Made by a program: the position numbers and the translations under genes | Part shown: piece by piece, positions 43,595-56,260 of the stretch | Layout of the letters: every line of letters starts with the position of its first letter | How positions within the stretch are numbered: the first letter of the stretch is position 1 | NCBI RefSeq assembly: GCF_024323335.1 | Contig: NC_066583.1 | Location: forward strand, 358,614,377-358,678,376 | Length of the DNA: 64,000 nt | From: Lathyrus oleraceus | Taxonomy: Eukaryota; Streptophyta; Magnoliopsida; Fabales; Fabaceae | Direction: 5' to 3' | Notes under the pieces: model-generated | What the model was told of the DNA's origin: nothing | Database searches by the model: none | The model's input: the letters and a program-made list of their open reading frames with translations, nothing else

Positions 43595-46500
43595 ATGGCT
43601 GGAAGGAATGATGCTGCAATGGCTGCTGCAATGCAAGCAATGGCACAAGCTGTGCAGAACTTGCCAAATGCTGGTGGTGATGCTGGATCACGTAGCTTGG
43701 CGACTTTTCAGAGAGAGAATCCGCCGGTGTTTAAAGGGAAGCATGATCCAGATGCAGCCTTGGGATGGTTGAAAGAGATTGAGAGAATCTTCCGTGTTAT
43801 GGATTGCACTCCAGCTCAGAAGGTTCGGTATGGTACTCACATGCTAGCAGTCGAAGCTGATGACTGGTGGCTAGAGACTCACGAGAGGTTGACCGTGGCA
43901 GGTGAAGTCATTACTTGGGATGTATTCCGCAGGGAATTCATGAGAAAGTATTATCCGGAAGATGTCCGTGGTAAGAAGGAAATTGAGTTCCTTGAGCTGA
44001 AGCAAGGAAACATGTCTGTCACTGATTATGCTGCGAAATTTGTGGAGCTGTCCAAATTTTATCCTCATTACACTGGTGCTGGTGCTGAATTTTCAAAGTG
44101 CATTAAGTTTGAAAATGGACTGCGCTCTGAAATTAAGAAGGCTGTTGGGTATCAGAAGATACGCATTTTTACTGAATTGGTTGATAGCTGCAGGATATTT
44201 GAAGAAGACAATAATGCTCATTACAAGATTGTCAGTGACCGCAGGGGCAAGCAACATCAAACTCGTGGCAAGCCGTATGATGCCCCAGTGGGAAAAGGGA
44301 AACAAGGAGCTGCTCCGGCTCAGAGGACTAGTAGGGGAGGTGATCCTGCTGGTATAGTTTGCTTCAAATGTGGTCAGGCTGGTCATAAGAGTAATGTATG
44401 CACTGCTGAAGTAAAGAGATGTTTTCGTTGTGGTAAGACTGGTCATGCAATAGCTGATTGCAAGCATAAGGAAATGATTTGTTTTAATTGTGGCGAAGAA
44501 GGGCATATTGGAAGTCAGTGTCAGAAGCCAAAGAAATCTCAAACTGGGAAGGTGTTCGCATTGACCGGAACTCAAACCTCCAGTGAGGACAGACTTATCC
44601 GAGGTACGTGTTATATTAATGGCTTTCCTCTTGTAGCTATTATTGACACAGGTGCGACTCATTCCTTTATATCTTTGGATTGTGCTGTGAAACTTAAGTT
44701 AGAGATATCTGAGATGTTTCGTAGTATGGTAATTGATACTCCTGCGAAGGGTTCAGTGACTACTACTTCGGTTTGTTTAAATTGTCCTTTAAGTATTTTT
44801 GGTAGAGACTTTGGGATGGACCTAGTGTGCCTTCCACTAGTGCAGATTGATGTTATTCTGGGTATGAACTGGTTGGTGTTTAACCGAGTTTCTATCAATT
44901 GTTTTGATAAGACGGTGGTCTTTCCTGAGATTGAAGAAGGAAAGAGTTTGTTTCTATCAGCAAGGCAGGTGAATGAAGAAGTAGCTGATGGGGCAGAGTT
45001 GTTTATGTTGTTAGCGACTTTGGAGGCTAAAGATAAACTGGTGATTGGCGATCTAGCCGTGGTGTGTGATTTTCCTGATGTGTTTCCGGAAGAGGTGAAT
45101 GAATTACCGCCAGAGCGCGAAGTGGAGTTCTCGATTGATTTGGTACCTGGTACTAGGCCGATATCGATGGCTCCGTACCGTATGTCTGCTGTTGAGTTAA
45201 CTGAATTGAAGAGTCAGTTGGAAGATCTGTTGGATAAGAAATTTATTCGTTCGAGTGTGTCACCGTGGGGTGCACCAGTGCTATTGGTTAAGAAGAAAGA
45301 AGGTACTATAAGGTTGTGTGTGGACTACAGGCAACTGAATAAAGTGACGATCAAGAATCGGTATCCTTTGCCGAGGATTGATGATTTGATGGATCAGTTG
45401 GTTGGTGCAAGTGTGTTCAGCAAAATAGATTTGAGATCTGGGTATCATCAGATCCGTGTGAAAACGGAGGATATTCAGAAGACTGCTTTCAGAACAAGGT
45501 ATGGACATTATGAGTATTCTGTAATGCCTTTTGGTGTGACTAATGCGCCTGGAGTATTTATGGAGTATATGAATAGGATTTTCCATCCGTACCTAGACAA
45601 GTTTGTTGTGGTGTTTATTGATGATATTTTGGTGTATTCGAAATCTGAAGAAGAACATGCTGAACATTTGAGAGTGGTTTTAGAAGTTCTACGAGAAAAG
45701 AAGTTATTTGCTAAATTGTCCAAGTGTGAATTTTGGTTAGGAGAGGTAAGTTTTCTTGGCCATGTGATTTCAAGAGGTGGTGTTGCTGTTGATCCTTCTA
45801 AGATAGAAGCGGTATCTAAGTGGGAAGCTCCGAAGTCTGTTGCTGAGATTCGAAGTTTCCTTGGTTTGGCTGGTTATTATAGGAAATTCATTGAAGGATT
45901 TTCTAAGTTGGCGTTACCGTTGACGATGTTGACTAGGAAGGGGCAAGCGTTTGTTTGGGACTCAAAATGTGAAGAAGGTTTCCAAGAGTTAAAGAGAAGG
46001 TTAACTACTGCTCCTATTCTGATATTACCGAGTTCGTCGGAATCATTTGAAGTTTACTGTGATGCTTCATTGTTGGGTTTGGGTGGCGTGTTGATGCAGA
46101 ATAAGCAGGTTATAGCTTATGCTTCAAGACAGCTGAGAGTCCATGAGAGGAACTACCCGACGCACGATTTAGAGTTGGCAGCTGTGGTTTTTGTTCTGAA
46201 GTTGTGGAGGCATTACTTGTACAGGTCAAGATTTGAGGTTTTCAGTGACCATAAAAGTTTAAAGTATTTGTTTGATCAGAAAGAGCTGAATATGAGACAG
46301 AGAAGATGGCTAGAGTTTCTGAAGGATTATGACTTTGGTTTGAATTACCATCCGGGTAAAGCAAACGTAGTGGCTGATGCATTGAGTCGGAAATCATTAC
46401 ATATGTCTATGTTAATGGTTAAGGAATTGGATTTAATTGAGCAGTTTAGAGACTTGAGTTTGGTGTGTGAGAGTACTCACAACAGTGTTAAATTGGGAAT

Positions 46501-47947
46501 GTTGAAGTTAATAAGTGGTATTCTGGATGAGATCAGAGAGGGTCAGAAATCCGATGTGCTTTTGGTTGATAAGTTGACTCTAGTGAATCAAGGTCAAGGT
46601 GGCGAATTCAGAGTTGATGAGAATGATGTTTTGAAATTTGGTAATCGGGTGTGTATTCCGGATGTTATCGAGCTTAAGAAGAGTATTCTCGAAGAAGGAC
46701 ATCGTAGTGGCCTGAGTATTCATCCTGGAGCTACGAAGATGTATCATGATTTGAAAAAGTTATTTTGGTGGCCGGGAATGAAAAGAGAAATTGCGAGTTT
46801 TGTTTATTCCTGTTTGACTTGTCAGAAGTCGAAGATTGAGCATCAGAAGCCGTCTGGGCTAATGCAACCGTTGGCTATTCCAGAGTGGAAGTGGGATAGT
46901 ATCAGTATGGATTTTGTTTCGGGTTTACCGAGGACAATTAAGAATTTTGAAGCTATTTGGGTGATTGTTGACAGATTGACAAAGTCGGCTCATTTCATTC
47001 CGATCAGAATGGACTATCCGTTAGAGAAATTAGCTGAGTTGTATATTGAGAAAATTGTAAGTTTGCATGGTATTCCGTCGAGTATTGTTTCGGACAGAGA
47101 TCCTAGATTTACATCGAAATTCTGGGAAGGTTTGCAGAAGGCTTTGGGAACTAAACTGAGATTGAGCTTTGCATATCACCCGCAGACTGATGGTCAGACG
47201 GAGAGGACGATTCAGTCATTGGAGGATCTTTTGAGAGCTTGCGTTTTGGAAAAGGGAGGTGCTTGGGATTGTTATTTACCTTTGATTGAGTTTACCTACA
47301 ACAATAGTTTTCATTCGAGCATTGGTATGGCGCCGTTTGAAGCTTTGTATAGTATGAGATGTCAGACACCTTTATGTTGGTATGAGTCCGGTGAGAGTAC
47401 TGTGGTTGGACCGGAGATTGTTCAACAGACTACAGAAAAGATTAAGATGATTCAGGAGAAGATGAGAATTGCTCAGAGTCGTCAGAAGAGTTATCATGAT
47501 AAGAGAAGGAAGTCACTTGAGTTCCGAGAGGGAGATCACGTGTTTCTTCGTGTTACTCCGATAACTGGGGTTGGTCGAGCTTTGAAGTCAAAGAAGTTGA
47601 CACCTCGATTTATTGGTCCTTATCAGATTTTGGAGAGGATAGGAGAGGTAGCCTATCGTATCGCTTTACCGCCGTCACTTGCGAATTTGCATGAGGTTTT
47701 TCATGTGTCTCAGTTGAGGAGGTACATTCATGATCTGTCGCATGTGATCCAAGTAGATGATGTACAGGTGAGAGATAACCTGACTGTTGAAATATCGCCT
47801 ATGAGGATTGAGGATCGAGAGTTGAAGCAGTTGCGGGGTAAAGAGATTGCCTTAGTGAAAGTAGCTTGGGGAGGACCAGCAGGTGGCAATGTGACTTGGG
47901 AACTGGAGAGTCAGATGAAAGAGTCTTATCCAGAGTTATTTGCTTGA
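43595..47947 (+). CDS. gag-pol: Intact Gag-Pol polyprotein, Tekay/Del chromovirus
   Basis: A single frame of 1450 codons without stops or shifts. Gag capsid covers about residues 40-220. Three CCHC zinc knuckles are at 256-269, 276-289 and 296-309. Aspartic protease has DTGATHS with Asp351. Reverse transcriptase covers about 530-710, with Asp612 and FIDD (Asp676, Asp677). RNase H has Asp823 in the CDAS block. Integrase has a zinc-binding HHCC region near 1030-1085 and catalytic D1106, D1167 and E1203, a correct D,D35E spacing. The C-terminus (FHVSQLRRY onward) ends in a chromodomain-like fold segment with VTWELESQM, as in Tekay/Del elements, where it is thought to guide integration to heterochromatin. 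It makes virus-like particles, copies its RNA and integrates the DNA. The start is the first ATG after the leader and gives the MAGR N-terminus shared with the left element. Confidence 0.97.
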   Translation: MAGRNDAAMAAAMQAMAQAVQNLPNAGGDAGSRSLATFQRENPPVFKGKHDPDAALGWLKEIERIFRVMDCTPAQKVRYGTHMLAVEADDWWLETHERLTVAGEVITWDVFRREFMRKYYPEDVRGKKEIEFLELKQGNMSVTDYAAKFVELSKFYPHYTGAGAEFSKCIKFENGLRSEIKKAVGYQKIRIFTELVDSCRIFEEDNNAHYKIVSDRRGKQHQTRGKPYDAPVGKGKQGAAPAQRTSRGGDPAGIVCFKCGQAGHKSNVCTAEVKRCFRCGKTGHAIADCKHKEMICFNCGEEGHIGSQCQKPKKSQTGKVFALTGTQTSSEDRLIRGTCYINGFPLVAIIDTGATHSFISLDCAVKLKLEISEMFRSMVIDTPAKGSVTTTSVCLNCPLSIFGRDFGMDLVCLPLVQIDVILGMNWLVFNRVSINCFDKTVVFPEIEEGKSLFLSARQVNEEVADGAELFMLLATLEAKDKLVIGDLAVVCDFPDVFPEEVNELPPEREVEFSIDLVPGTRPISMAPYRMSAVELTELKSQLEDLLDKKFIRSSVSPWGAPVLLVKKKEGTIRLCVDYRQLNKVTIKNRYPLPRIDDLMDQLVGASVFSKIDLRSGYHQIRVKTEDIQKTAFRTRYGHYEYSVMPFGVTNAPGVFMEYMNRIFHPYLDKFVVVFIDDILVYSKSEEEHAEHLRVVLEVLREKKLFAKLSKCEFWLGEVSFLGHVISRGGVAVDPSKIEAVSKWEAPKSVAEIRSFLGLAGYYRKFIEGFSKLALPLTMLTRKGQAFVWDSKCEEGFQELKRRLTTAPILILPSSSESFEVYCDASLLGLGGVLMQNKQVIAYASRQLRVHERNYPTHDLELAAVVFVLKLWRHYLYRSRFEVFSDHKSLKYLFDQKELNMRQRRWLEFLKDYDFGLNYHPGKANVVADALSRKSLHMSMLMVKELDLIEQFRDLSLVCESTHNSVKLGMLKLISGILDEIREGQKSDVLLVDKLTLVNQGQGGEFRVDENDVLKFGNRVCIPDVIELKKSILEEGHRSGLSIHPGATKMYHDLKKLFWWPGMKREIASFVYSCLTCQKSKIEHQKPSGLMQPLAIPEWKWDSISMDFVSGLPRTIKNFEAIWVIVDRLTKSAHFIPIRMDYPLEKLAELYIEKIVSLHGIPSSIVSDRDPRFTSKFWEGLQKALGTKLRLSFAYHPQTDGQTERTIQSLEDLLRACVLEKGGAWDCYLPLIEFTYNNSFHSSIGMAPFEALYSMRCQTPLCWYESGESTVVGPEIVQQTTEKIKMIQEKMRIAQSRQKSYHDKRRKSLEFREGDHVFLRVTPITGVGRALKSKKLTPRFIGPYQILERIGEVAYRIALPPSLANLHEVFHVSQLRRYIHDLSHVIQVDDVQVRDNLTVEISPMRIEDRELKQLRGKEIALVKVAWGGPAGGNVTWELESQMKESYPELFA

Positions 47948-47979
47948 GGTATGTTTTCGAGGACGAAAACTCCTTTAGT

Positions 47980-47989
47980 AGGGGAGAGT
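47980..47989 (+). promoter_or_regulatory. Polypurine tract (Tekay element)
   Basis: AGGGGAGAGT directly before the 3' LTR, 32 bases after the gag-pol stop. Confidence 0.85.
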
Positions 47990-49714
47990 TGTAACACCCC
48001 GAATTAAATAAGAGGATTATTTAATTAAGTTAATACTATATTTAATAATTTAATTAAATAAATTGAATTATTGAATTATTATTATTATTAATATTATTTG
48101 GAATAATAATTAGTGGAAAATATATAAGTTGGAATATGGAAAAAGGGTTTTTTGGTTGGTAAAGAGTTTTCACGTGAAAAGCAGAGAAGCGATCGTGAAA
48201 GAGGAAAAAGGGCAAATAGGCAGAGCTAGAGAGCAAAGGTTGAAGAACGGAAAAGCTTGAAGCTTAGAGATTGCCGGATTATCTCAGGCAAGGGGGGTTT
48301 ATCGTCGTTTAATGGGTATTATAGATTAACATGTCATGGGTAGTGATAAACCGTTGAATTGACCCTAATTGGGATGTTGAATGCTGAAATATTGTGATGA
48401 ATAAGTTGTATTAAAGCTGTAATTGAGTCCGTAATTGTGTGAGTCGTGTTCCCCAGAACGTATAGCTTTTTACGGAAATTGAATCGGAGGTCCGGAAGTC
48501 CTCCAACGGCGGAAAATGCGGAGAACTCTGCATTCTGCCTTGTGTTAGCGCAGGAACTGCTGTTTTGTCTGCGTTAACCGGTTAACCCAGGGCGTTAACC
48601 GGTTAACACTGTTATATTTTGTGGAAATGTGTTGTTTTGCCTGCGTTAACCGGTTAACCCAGGGCGTTAACCGGTTAACACTGTTGCGTTTTGCCTGAAA
48701 GTGTGTTTTGTCCTGCGTTAACCGGTTAACCCAGGGCGTTAACCGGTTAACACTGTTGGAAATTGGAAAAAAAATGATATTTTAATGTTGTGAACATAAT
48801 TGGTTATTGGCCTATTATCGTTAATTTTGATGAGTAACTTTGTTGAGTTTATGTTATGAAGTGTTGATACAAATATGTTGATAAGTTGTGTTAAAGTTGT
48901 TGAAAAAAACTGAGTTGTAGGCTTGGTGAGCCAAAGTTGATTATAAGTTGATTATAAGTTGATTTTGTTGAAAACATTGTTGTATTGATGTTCTTATTAT
49001 GTTGTCGACAGTTTAAAGTCGTGTATGCCATGTACATTCATATGCATTAAGTCGGAGCTTTGCTCACACCACGTTGGCCTGGATTGGCAAAATTTTAAGT
49101 TGAAAGTTGAAGGCTTATGCCTTGATGCCCAATAAAATGGCAATGATTTTAAGTTGGGAGTTTTACTCCGAATGGTACCACATGCATGACGAGTCGAGTC
49201 TCATTTGAGTTGCATTTTATGTTGTTATTGAGTATGATATTGGAGTTGATGTGCCGTTACTGAATGTGTAAATCTGATTTGGGTGATGAAACGTTTAACT
49301 TACTTAGCATTACATGATGATTTATAATGCTTATTATATCGATTGAAGAACTCACCCTTACAACTATTTTTCAGGTAACGAGCAGTGATTGAGTAGAAGC
49401 TAGTGCTTGGAGTCTAGTGTAGTCTCCGTAGTGGGTCATGCTCTGATAGATGTAACATCGGGACGGGATGTTTTTAATTGTTGAATAATTTACATGTAAT
49501 CTGTTATATGTTTCGAATGGTTGGTTGATTTTATCCGCTGCGAAGTATGCAAAAAATGTTATTTGAATTAAATAATGAGCATGACTGAATTTTATGGTGA
49601 AATGTGTGAAATGTTGTGTGACACCCTTGATTGCGTATTTACTCTGATATATATATATATATTTGTTATTGTTATTTAATTAAATATTTGGGGTATTTTT
49701 AGAAGGGTGTTACA
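47990..49714 (+). repeat. 3' LTR of the Tekay element (1725 bp)
   Basis: Pairs with 41713-43480. The 43-bp length difference equals 21 AT units plus one T. Confidence 0.96.
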
Positions 49715-50053
49715 CCGCTCGAGCATTAGCAGCCTCTGTAATGGGTTGTCCATTGATTCTAATACCACACAATTCGTCACCAGTAGCATAGTTGTTTACA
49801 TGGCTGGTAGCAGCAGCGGTGTCATTGACAGGGGTTCCTCCTAGAGGATTCTGACCGACAGGGGGAATCACAGTTTCTTGTCTCTGGGCCAAGGCTCAGA
49901 GTTCCACTTGCCCTTGCACTACCCCTTGCATCATACTCATGAACTGGGCCATGTTGATCCTCATCTATGCTAGATCTGCTTGAACTTGATCCATGATCTT
50001 CTGTTGATTCTGCCTTATTGCGTAACGGTGCGGACGATACTCAGCAATCCTGC
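49715..50053 (-). pseudogene. gag: Host Ogre gag, N-terminal part (broken)
   Basis: Minus-strand frame from an acceptor-like CCCATTTCAG (ending at 50054) to the Tekay insertion: RIAEYRPHRY, a Gln/Met-rich helix (MAQFMSMMQGVVQGQ), then a Thr/Ala-rich linker ending EAANARA. It joins 41712 in frame via the target duplication. Stops are TAG at 49965-49967 and TGA at 49896-49898. The first five bases, 49715-49719, are the right copy of the CCGCT duplication. 50054-50399, between this and ORF1, has no coding signal. Confidence 0.75.
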
Positions 50054-50399
50054 CTGAAATGGGAACAAGAATGAGAAATCCTCTTCAAGAACACATGTAA
50101 TGATGCAAGAATGATATGTGTATGATGAGTATGCTATGTTTTATCATTTCTCAGGTATTCAAGAGTGTCGTCCACCTTTGAAAAATGGCAACCTGCACCC
50201 GTAAGCGGAACATAAACAACAAAGAAGCAACATACACTAGACGGCAAGCAAAAGTGAAACATCAATAATCTCATCCATAGACATAATAAATAAGGTTCAT
50301 ACAAACATAGTTCAAGCAAAGATTTAGTTCATCAGTGTAGAACAAGGAATCCCATCCAACAATCCTGGAGGTGATTCTCAAAATAAACAACAAGACAAA

Positions 50400-52070
50400 C
50401 TAGGGAAGTCGTCCTTCAGGAATGAGAGTCTTCAAATACTGGCACTGATCCATCAATCGGTCACACTCTGAACACTCGGGTAGAGGGGTGAGCTTCTCTT
50501 TCAGTTGCACCCTGAGTTCAACAACTTCCTCTCGGAAATGAGATGCACGGATATCACTCCCTCTGAGTTGGCTCTCTGCTGCATGCCTCAGATCTACCTC
50601 TTTCTTCAACTGAGTATCTTTGTCCTTAAGCTGTCTTTCCAAGTCTCGTATCTTCTTTTTGTAATTGGCTTCCGCTTTTTGTAATCTCAAGCGTTCATGG
50701 TGTTCTTCATCCAACATTGTTTTTATCTCATCATAGGACCTCTTTTTGTTTCTTGATCTACTAGAACTTTCACCTTGCACTCCTTTGAGTTTATGAGCCA
50801 AATTCAGCCTATCAGCTCTTGCTTTGTAAAACTTCATTTGGATCTCTTGTTCATTTTCTTTCAACTGGCGATTCTCCATTAAGGCTTGTTTGTAATACTC
50901 AGCAGACACACTCTCAGAAAGGATCAAAGGCGGTTGCTCCTGTAATGGTTCCATCCGGTCATATGGTAGCAACAAAGTCCCAACTCTTTCCTTGAACCAC
51001 TCAGTGTAAGCAGGCATAGCAATTGCAAACTTCCTCCCTAAAACAGATCCATCTTTTATACCAATATTCTCCCAAGCTTTTCCCACTTGCTCCAATCTTG
51101 ATGGATCGCTCCATTTCTCAAAGTACATATTTTCAGCTATCTCGACATCTTGCGGCCTTTCGTTCATGACAAAACCCAACTGACGGAGAGAAAGAACCAG
51201 GTTGTAGTTGATGCAACCCCTAGTTCCTATGAGTGGAACATTTTGAAACTCTCCACAACTCATAATGACGTTGCGCACATTAATCCTATAAGCTTGCCAC
51301 TTGATATCATAAGATGTGAGTGACATGATCCTCTGAGTCCATTTGTGAGTATTTTGAGTATCCACAAACGGTCCATTGGTTGGTAGAAAAGACAAGAACC
51401 ACTTGAGTAGCAACGAGAGACAACACCTGATAGCTTCACACTTACCATGCCTGTTGTGTATCGCATAATAGGTGTCAGCTAATAAGGTAGGCACCGAGTT
51501 TCCTCCAATGAAAATAGTGATTGCTGCCAGGTCCACGAAACTAGGCATACTAGGGAACAGAATAACTCCATAAATCATGACAGCCAACTGAGCGTTGAAA
51601 GCTACCCAATTTCCTTTCTTTGCTGCTTACTTAGCCATCATTACCAAGAACTTAAAGGATAAGCCCACAACATCACCGCTTGGTTTCCAATTATCGCTCA
51701 CTTCCTTGATGCTCAAGTAAAGAGCCTTAGCGACAACTTTGAAATCCACCTCCTTTGGCACATCCAGGAAAGGTACTCGATTTTTGATTTGGACATTCTT
51801 AAGGATGTAATACTCTTCAAGAGTGGGAGCTAGCTGGTAGTCCTGAAAAGTAAAGCAACAAAGCTCCAGATCATAGAACTGTAAGAGAGTCTGCAGAGGT
51901 ACCGGATCAACCACCATCTTCAACAATGCCAAGATATCCCCATACTGATCATCAAAAACTTTCTGATTACGGTCGGTCACGAGATTACCCAATTCTTCCA
52001 AAGATGTCAACGGCTCACGGTAAAAGCTGTAGGTGCAAGTCTTCCTCTTCAACTCTGGAATGGCAGCCAT
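50400..52070 (-). pseudogene. Ogre ORF1 (function unknown), one stop
   Basis: Ogre elements carry an extra gene between the 5' leader and gag. The minus-strand frame from ATG 52070 (MAAIPELKRK) runs 556 codons to 50400 with one stop, TAA at 51627-51629 near codon 148. The N-terminal two thirds resemble the plant family I know as DUF7745, with LAVMIYGVILFP, VPTLLADTYYAIH, LLKWFLSFLP, RIMSLT and NVPLIGTRGCINYN. The C-terminal third (about 50880-50480) is a long coiled coil rich in Lys, Glu, Arg and Leu, preceded by a basic SRSRNKKR patch. The biochemical role is not known. The longer in-frame ATG at 52116 lies in poorly conserved leader and is less likely. Confidence 0.82.
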
Positions 52071-52830
52071 CTCTCGGTGTGAACAGACTCCTGAATAAAC
52101 CTGAAAAATGATATGCATATGTGGGTTAACTTTTTTTCTTTTTTATGCATTATTTTTTTTGAAAATAAACATGCTATGATGCAAAATGATGAAACATTGG
52201 CTGGTTGGCTGCGTATCACAAGACACAGGATCAGAACTTTAGCATGAATTCAGAACCGGGAACCATAGAACACAGTCATCAACTTAGAACCCATACTTAA
52301 GAACCAACGATCACCAACAAGAACCAAACAAAAGTCACCACAAGACACGGTCACCAACAGAACAAGTCACCATCAGAAAAAGTCACCATCAGTACCTGTA
52401 AATGATTCATTCCCGCCCCACTCACGGGTGTAATCTAGGCCAGGGTAAGGTCAAGAGAAACGCAGGATAACTAATCCTTTCAAGAATATCATCATATGCA
52501 CACCAGGTGTATGCAACGATAATACCCCATCAGAATCTGAACTGCTCGTGATACCATGTTCCACTAAGTGGCGCCATACCACCCGCTTCCCATGAATCAC
52601 TCTATTCCTAGGTGTCCTAAAGTTCACTCATAGCCTGTGTATTGGGCCTTTTACCTCTTGTGACTCCCACCCAACAGTGAAACAGATACACAACCAGCAC
52701 AGTATGCATGAAACAGTAAAGCGCACAAAGGATGCAATGCAAGCAGATAAGTATGCAAAGCAATAAAAAAATAACACACAATAGACAATAAACAAACAAA
52801 TGCTAGGAAAGGCCCACTAGGGAAAATAAA
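52071..52830 (-). other. 5' untranslated leader of the host Ogre element
   Basis: About 760 bases between primer site and ORF1. It includes short CAACAGAACAAGTCACCATC-like direct repeats near 52320-52400. No gene. Confidence 0.65.
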
Positions 52831-52848
52831 TCCCCAGCAGAGTCGCCA
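52831..52848 (-). promoter_or_regulatory. Primer binding site for tRNA-Arg (host Ogre)
   Basis: Plus strand TCCCCAGCAGAGTCGCCA, 16 of 18 matches to the tRNA-Arg end used by the nested derivative, two bases from the LTR. Confidence 0.75.
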
Positions 52849-52850
52849 GC

Positions 52851-55800
52851 TGTCGCTCCCCGGATTTCCCGAATCCAAGTACAAATGCGAAAAGAGTGGC
52901 GCGGAAAAAGAGTAGAGTTGCCAGCTATGTACTTTTATCCCAAGAGGAGGGAAAGGTAGTACTGCATAACCAAGAGGGAACAGATAAAACAAAGTCTCGA
53001 ACCAAAGAAAACCGAGTAAGGGGGTCGGTTACGTGAAGGGAAGGTTATCGCACCCCTTCACGTCTGTGGTACTCCACAGGATCCACGCTTGCTATTTATG
53101 TCTAAAGTGTGTGTATAAAAAGTTCTATATGTGATACGAAAGAGAGAAAATCAAAGTAGGGAAAGGAAAGAGTTATTGCTCGCACAGGCCCTACCCTGCT
53201 GCATACGTATCTCAAGAAGGATTGAGAATCAGAGCACCGTAGCTCGGCTAACCTATTTTTGTTTGTTTTGTGTTTTTTAGATGAACGACGTTACTACGCA
53301 ATCTACCGGATGCTCGACCTTTGGAGACTTACTCACCTGTAGTAGAAGGAGTTAACGTGTTCTTAAGAAAATAAAATCAAAGAGTTTGTTTGTGTTTTAG
53401 GAATGCTCATGCAAAAAGGAAGCCCTAGACGAAGGAACCGTGCTACCTAAATTGACATGCAAACGAGAGACTATACGAAGCCTAGAAGTCCTATGGGGAG
53501 ACGATCACACCACACAAAAACATATAGCATAAAGTAAACACACTAACAAGGGGGCTCAAACATACATGGGTAGGGCTTTAGTCAAGAGGGGTCATATCAA
53601 CCTCGACAAATAAGCCATGGAAAGGTAATCAAATGGGCTCTTAACCACTAACATTGAACGTCAGGGTGAGCAGATCAAAAGGGTAATGAGGATAAGACCT
53701 CATAGCTCTTAACCCTGGATAGGGTGAGCTCATGACAAAGCGTGGGGGTTCAGAAAGATGGAACCCTCTCCACTGACTGACCGGACAAAAGATCTTGGGC
53801 TTTTGTTCTAAAGCATCGACACGTAGTGCGAGCATAAAGAACGACACACTGAATAACGGGGGATTGACTACTAATCCCTTTTATCCGTCAATTGCCTCTT
53901 CATGGAGGTCTTTAGCACTGGTGCCTCCTCTTGGAGGTCTTTGGGCACAAAAGTAAACACACAAAAACATTGCCTCCTATCGAGGTCTTCCAGCTAAGAA
54001 AGCGGTAAAATGTTGGAAAGATGTAAAAAGGATCAAGAGATCTACCACACGGATAAAGATCCAAAGTATCAACAACTAAAGAAACAAGAAACCCAGAGAT
54101 CTCCCAAGCTAGCACCATCAAAGAAAGCAAGTCAACAAAGCAATCAGAATAAATCTCCAAATGATATCCCACAAATAAAGTGGAATACCAAGCAAGCTAT
54201 CTCTTCAAGAGTCATGTGAGCCCTCACAAAAACTCAACAAATAAGTTAGAATAACAAGATGGGATGCAATCAAGAGTTGCACCAAACAAAAGAATCATAG
54301 CAACAACAGTGTCAGGTAAACAGTGCACAGATGCAATAGAAAGCATGTCATAACAAAGCATGAATGATGAAAGGATGATACAATAGTACCAAGTCAGAAG
54401 TGACATCAATTTAATAAGTGTCTCAAGAACTCAACTCAACAAGATCAAAGCAAAAGCACTAAACATCCAAATGTGCATCAAAGTCAAACAAGTCAACATA
54501 CCAGGTCAAAGTGCTTCAACTTCAACAATGAATCATAAAAGGTAAAGGCATGAGGCAAGGGTCAAGGATTAGACAATCAAGAACACAAACAAAACCAAAT
54601 GAATCCTAAAATATCAATCAAAAGTCATTTAAATCCAACTTAGCAAAGTGAAAGTCAATCATGTCCAAAGCACCTCAATGGTAGTGGCCTAAAATGAGCT
54701 ACAATGTTTCCTCTTGGCACATTCATTTTAAAGTTTAATATGAACTTCTTACAAGAATAAAAGTTAGATAGGACATCGTGAATTAGATCATTAAACTTGA
54801 ATAGCTTTCATCTCATAAAAATTGAGCAAGTTACCATCCTTGGAAGTTAACCTCTTAACTAGGATTCAAACAAAATGACCTATAATCTTTCATCATAAAA
54901 AATGATCTTCCAAGAAAACTTAGATCTTGAATTCAACATGAAAGTTGTTTGTAATGTCATAAGAAGTAACCTTTATCTTGGGATCATTTTCATATGATAA
55001 AAATTGTAGGAGATAGGGTCTAGGGAACCCCAGTTTTGACCAGTTGACTTTCTCTGATCAACCACCATGAACCAACTTGCAAACTTGACATTATCTTGAT
55101 CTTTGGCAATTATGGAGGATCATATATGCATAATATGATGTAATATGAAGTATCCCTTGAAACATTTGATCAAATAATGAAGAAACTTGTTGAGGAAGTC
55201 ACACAAGATACCCAGATGAATTAGGGCTTCCAAGGAAAACAAGCTTCAAACTCTTGATGAATTCTTGATAAAAATGACATGTGAATATCATGGGGATCCA
55301 TATATAATGTAAAGATTCATTGTGAACCATCTATTTATTAGTCTCCTTGCATTGAGGGTCTCAAACCCTAGATATGAGCTTGATGGAGCATGGGTGAACA
55401 CACACACTACCTACAAAAGCAACAAACTATACATTGACATATTTTTGGTATTTTGGTTAGTAAATAATGAAAAAAAAGTATGATATAATTAAATGTGCAT
55501 GGTGATCTCTCCCAATGCAAACCCAATGAATGAGGGGTGAGGAGGATGCCAATATGTGATCCCAAAAGCTAATGCATATAATGAGATATCATGAGGGATA
55601 TTTGGGTCAAAATTAGGGTCTTACACATATGAAAAAAATTATAGGAGATAGGGTCTAGGGAACCCCAGTTTTGACCAATTGACTTTCTCTGGTCAACCAC
55701 CATGAACCAACTTGCAAACTTGACATTCTCTTGATATTTGGGGCTCATGAAGGATCAAATATGCATAATATGATGTAATATGAAGTATCCCTTGAAATAT

Positions 55801-56260
55801 TTGATCAAATGATGAAGAAAATTGTTGAGGAAGTCACACAAGATACCCAAATGAATTAGGGCTTCCAAGGAAAATAAGCTTCAAACTCTTGATGAATTCT
55901 TGATTAAAATGATAAATGAAGAACATGGGGATCCATATATGATGCTTGGAACCATTGTGAACCTTCCCTTGATTGATATCCTTGCATTGAGAGTCTCAAA
56001 CCCTATATGTGAGCTTGATAGAGCATGGGTGGATGCATACACTATCTAGAAAATAAGTAAAGCTATACATAGACATATTTTTGGTATTTTGGTTAGTAAA
56101 CAAAGAAAAAAAAGTATGACACAATAAAATGTGCTTGGTGATCTCTCCCAATGCAAACCCAATGAATGAAGGGTAAGGAGGATGCCAAGGTGTGGTCCCA
56201 AAGGAAATGCATATGATGAGATAACATGAGGGATCTTAGGGTCAAAATTAGGGTCTTACA
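52851..56260 (-). repeat. 5' LTR of the host Ogre element, with a tandemly duplicated end
   Basis: Begins TGTCGCTCCCC on the plus strand. An LTR end GGGTCTTACA occurs at 55625 and again at 56260. 54991-55625 and 55626-56260 are two 635-bp direct copies that differ at roughly one base in ten. Whether the original LTR ended at 55625 or 56260 is unclear, and no partner LTR remains at the other end to decide. The first 1.69 kb (to about 54540) closely matches 59078-60770 of the solo LTR. Confidence 0.82.

Larger units (their letters stand above)
41713..49714 (+). mobile_element. Complete Tekay/Del-type chromovirus (8.0 kb)
   Basis: Both LTRs, an initiator-Met primer site, one uninterrupted gag-pol gene, a polypurine tract and a CCGCT target duplication are all present. 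It is inserted in host Ogre gag on the opposite strand. LTRs differ by about six substitutions, a 1-base indel and a microsatellite length change, so insertion is recent. The C-terminal region after integrase places it in the Tekay/Del group. It has everything expected of an autonomous element. Confidence 0.95.

Noticed and set aside
1..49714. Left Tekay gag and the complete Tekay element as two halves of one element
   Set aside because: Opposite strands, diverged gag and LTR, different palindrome arrays; two families.
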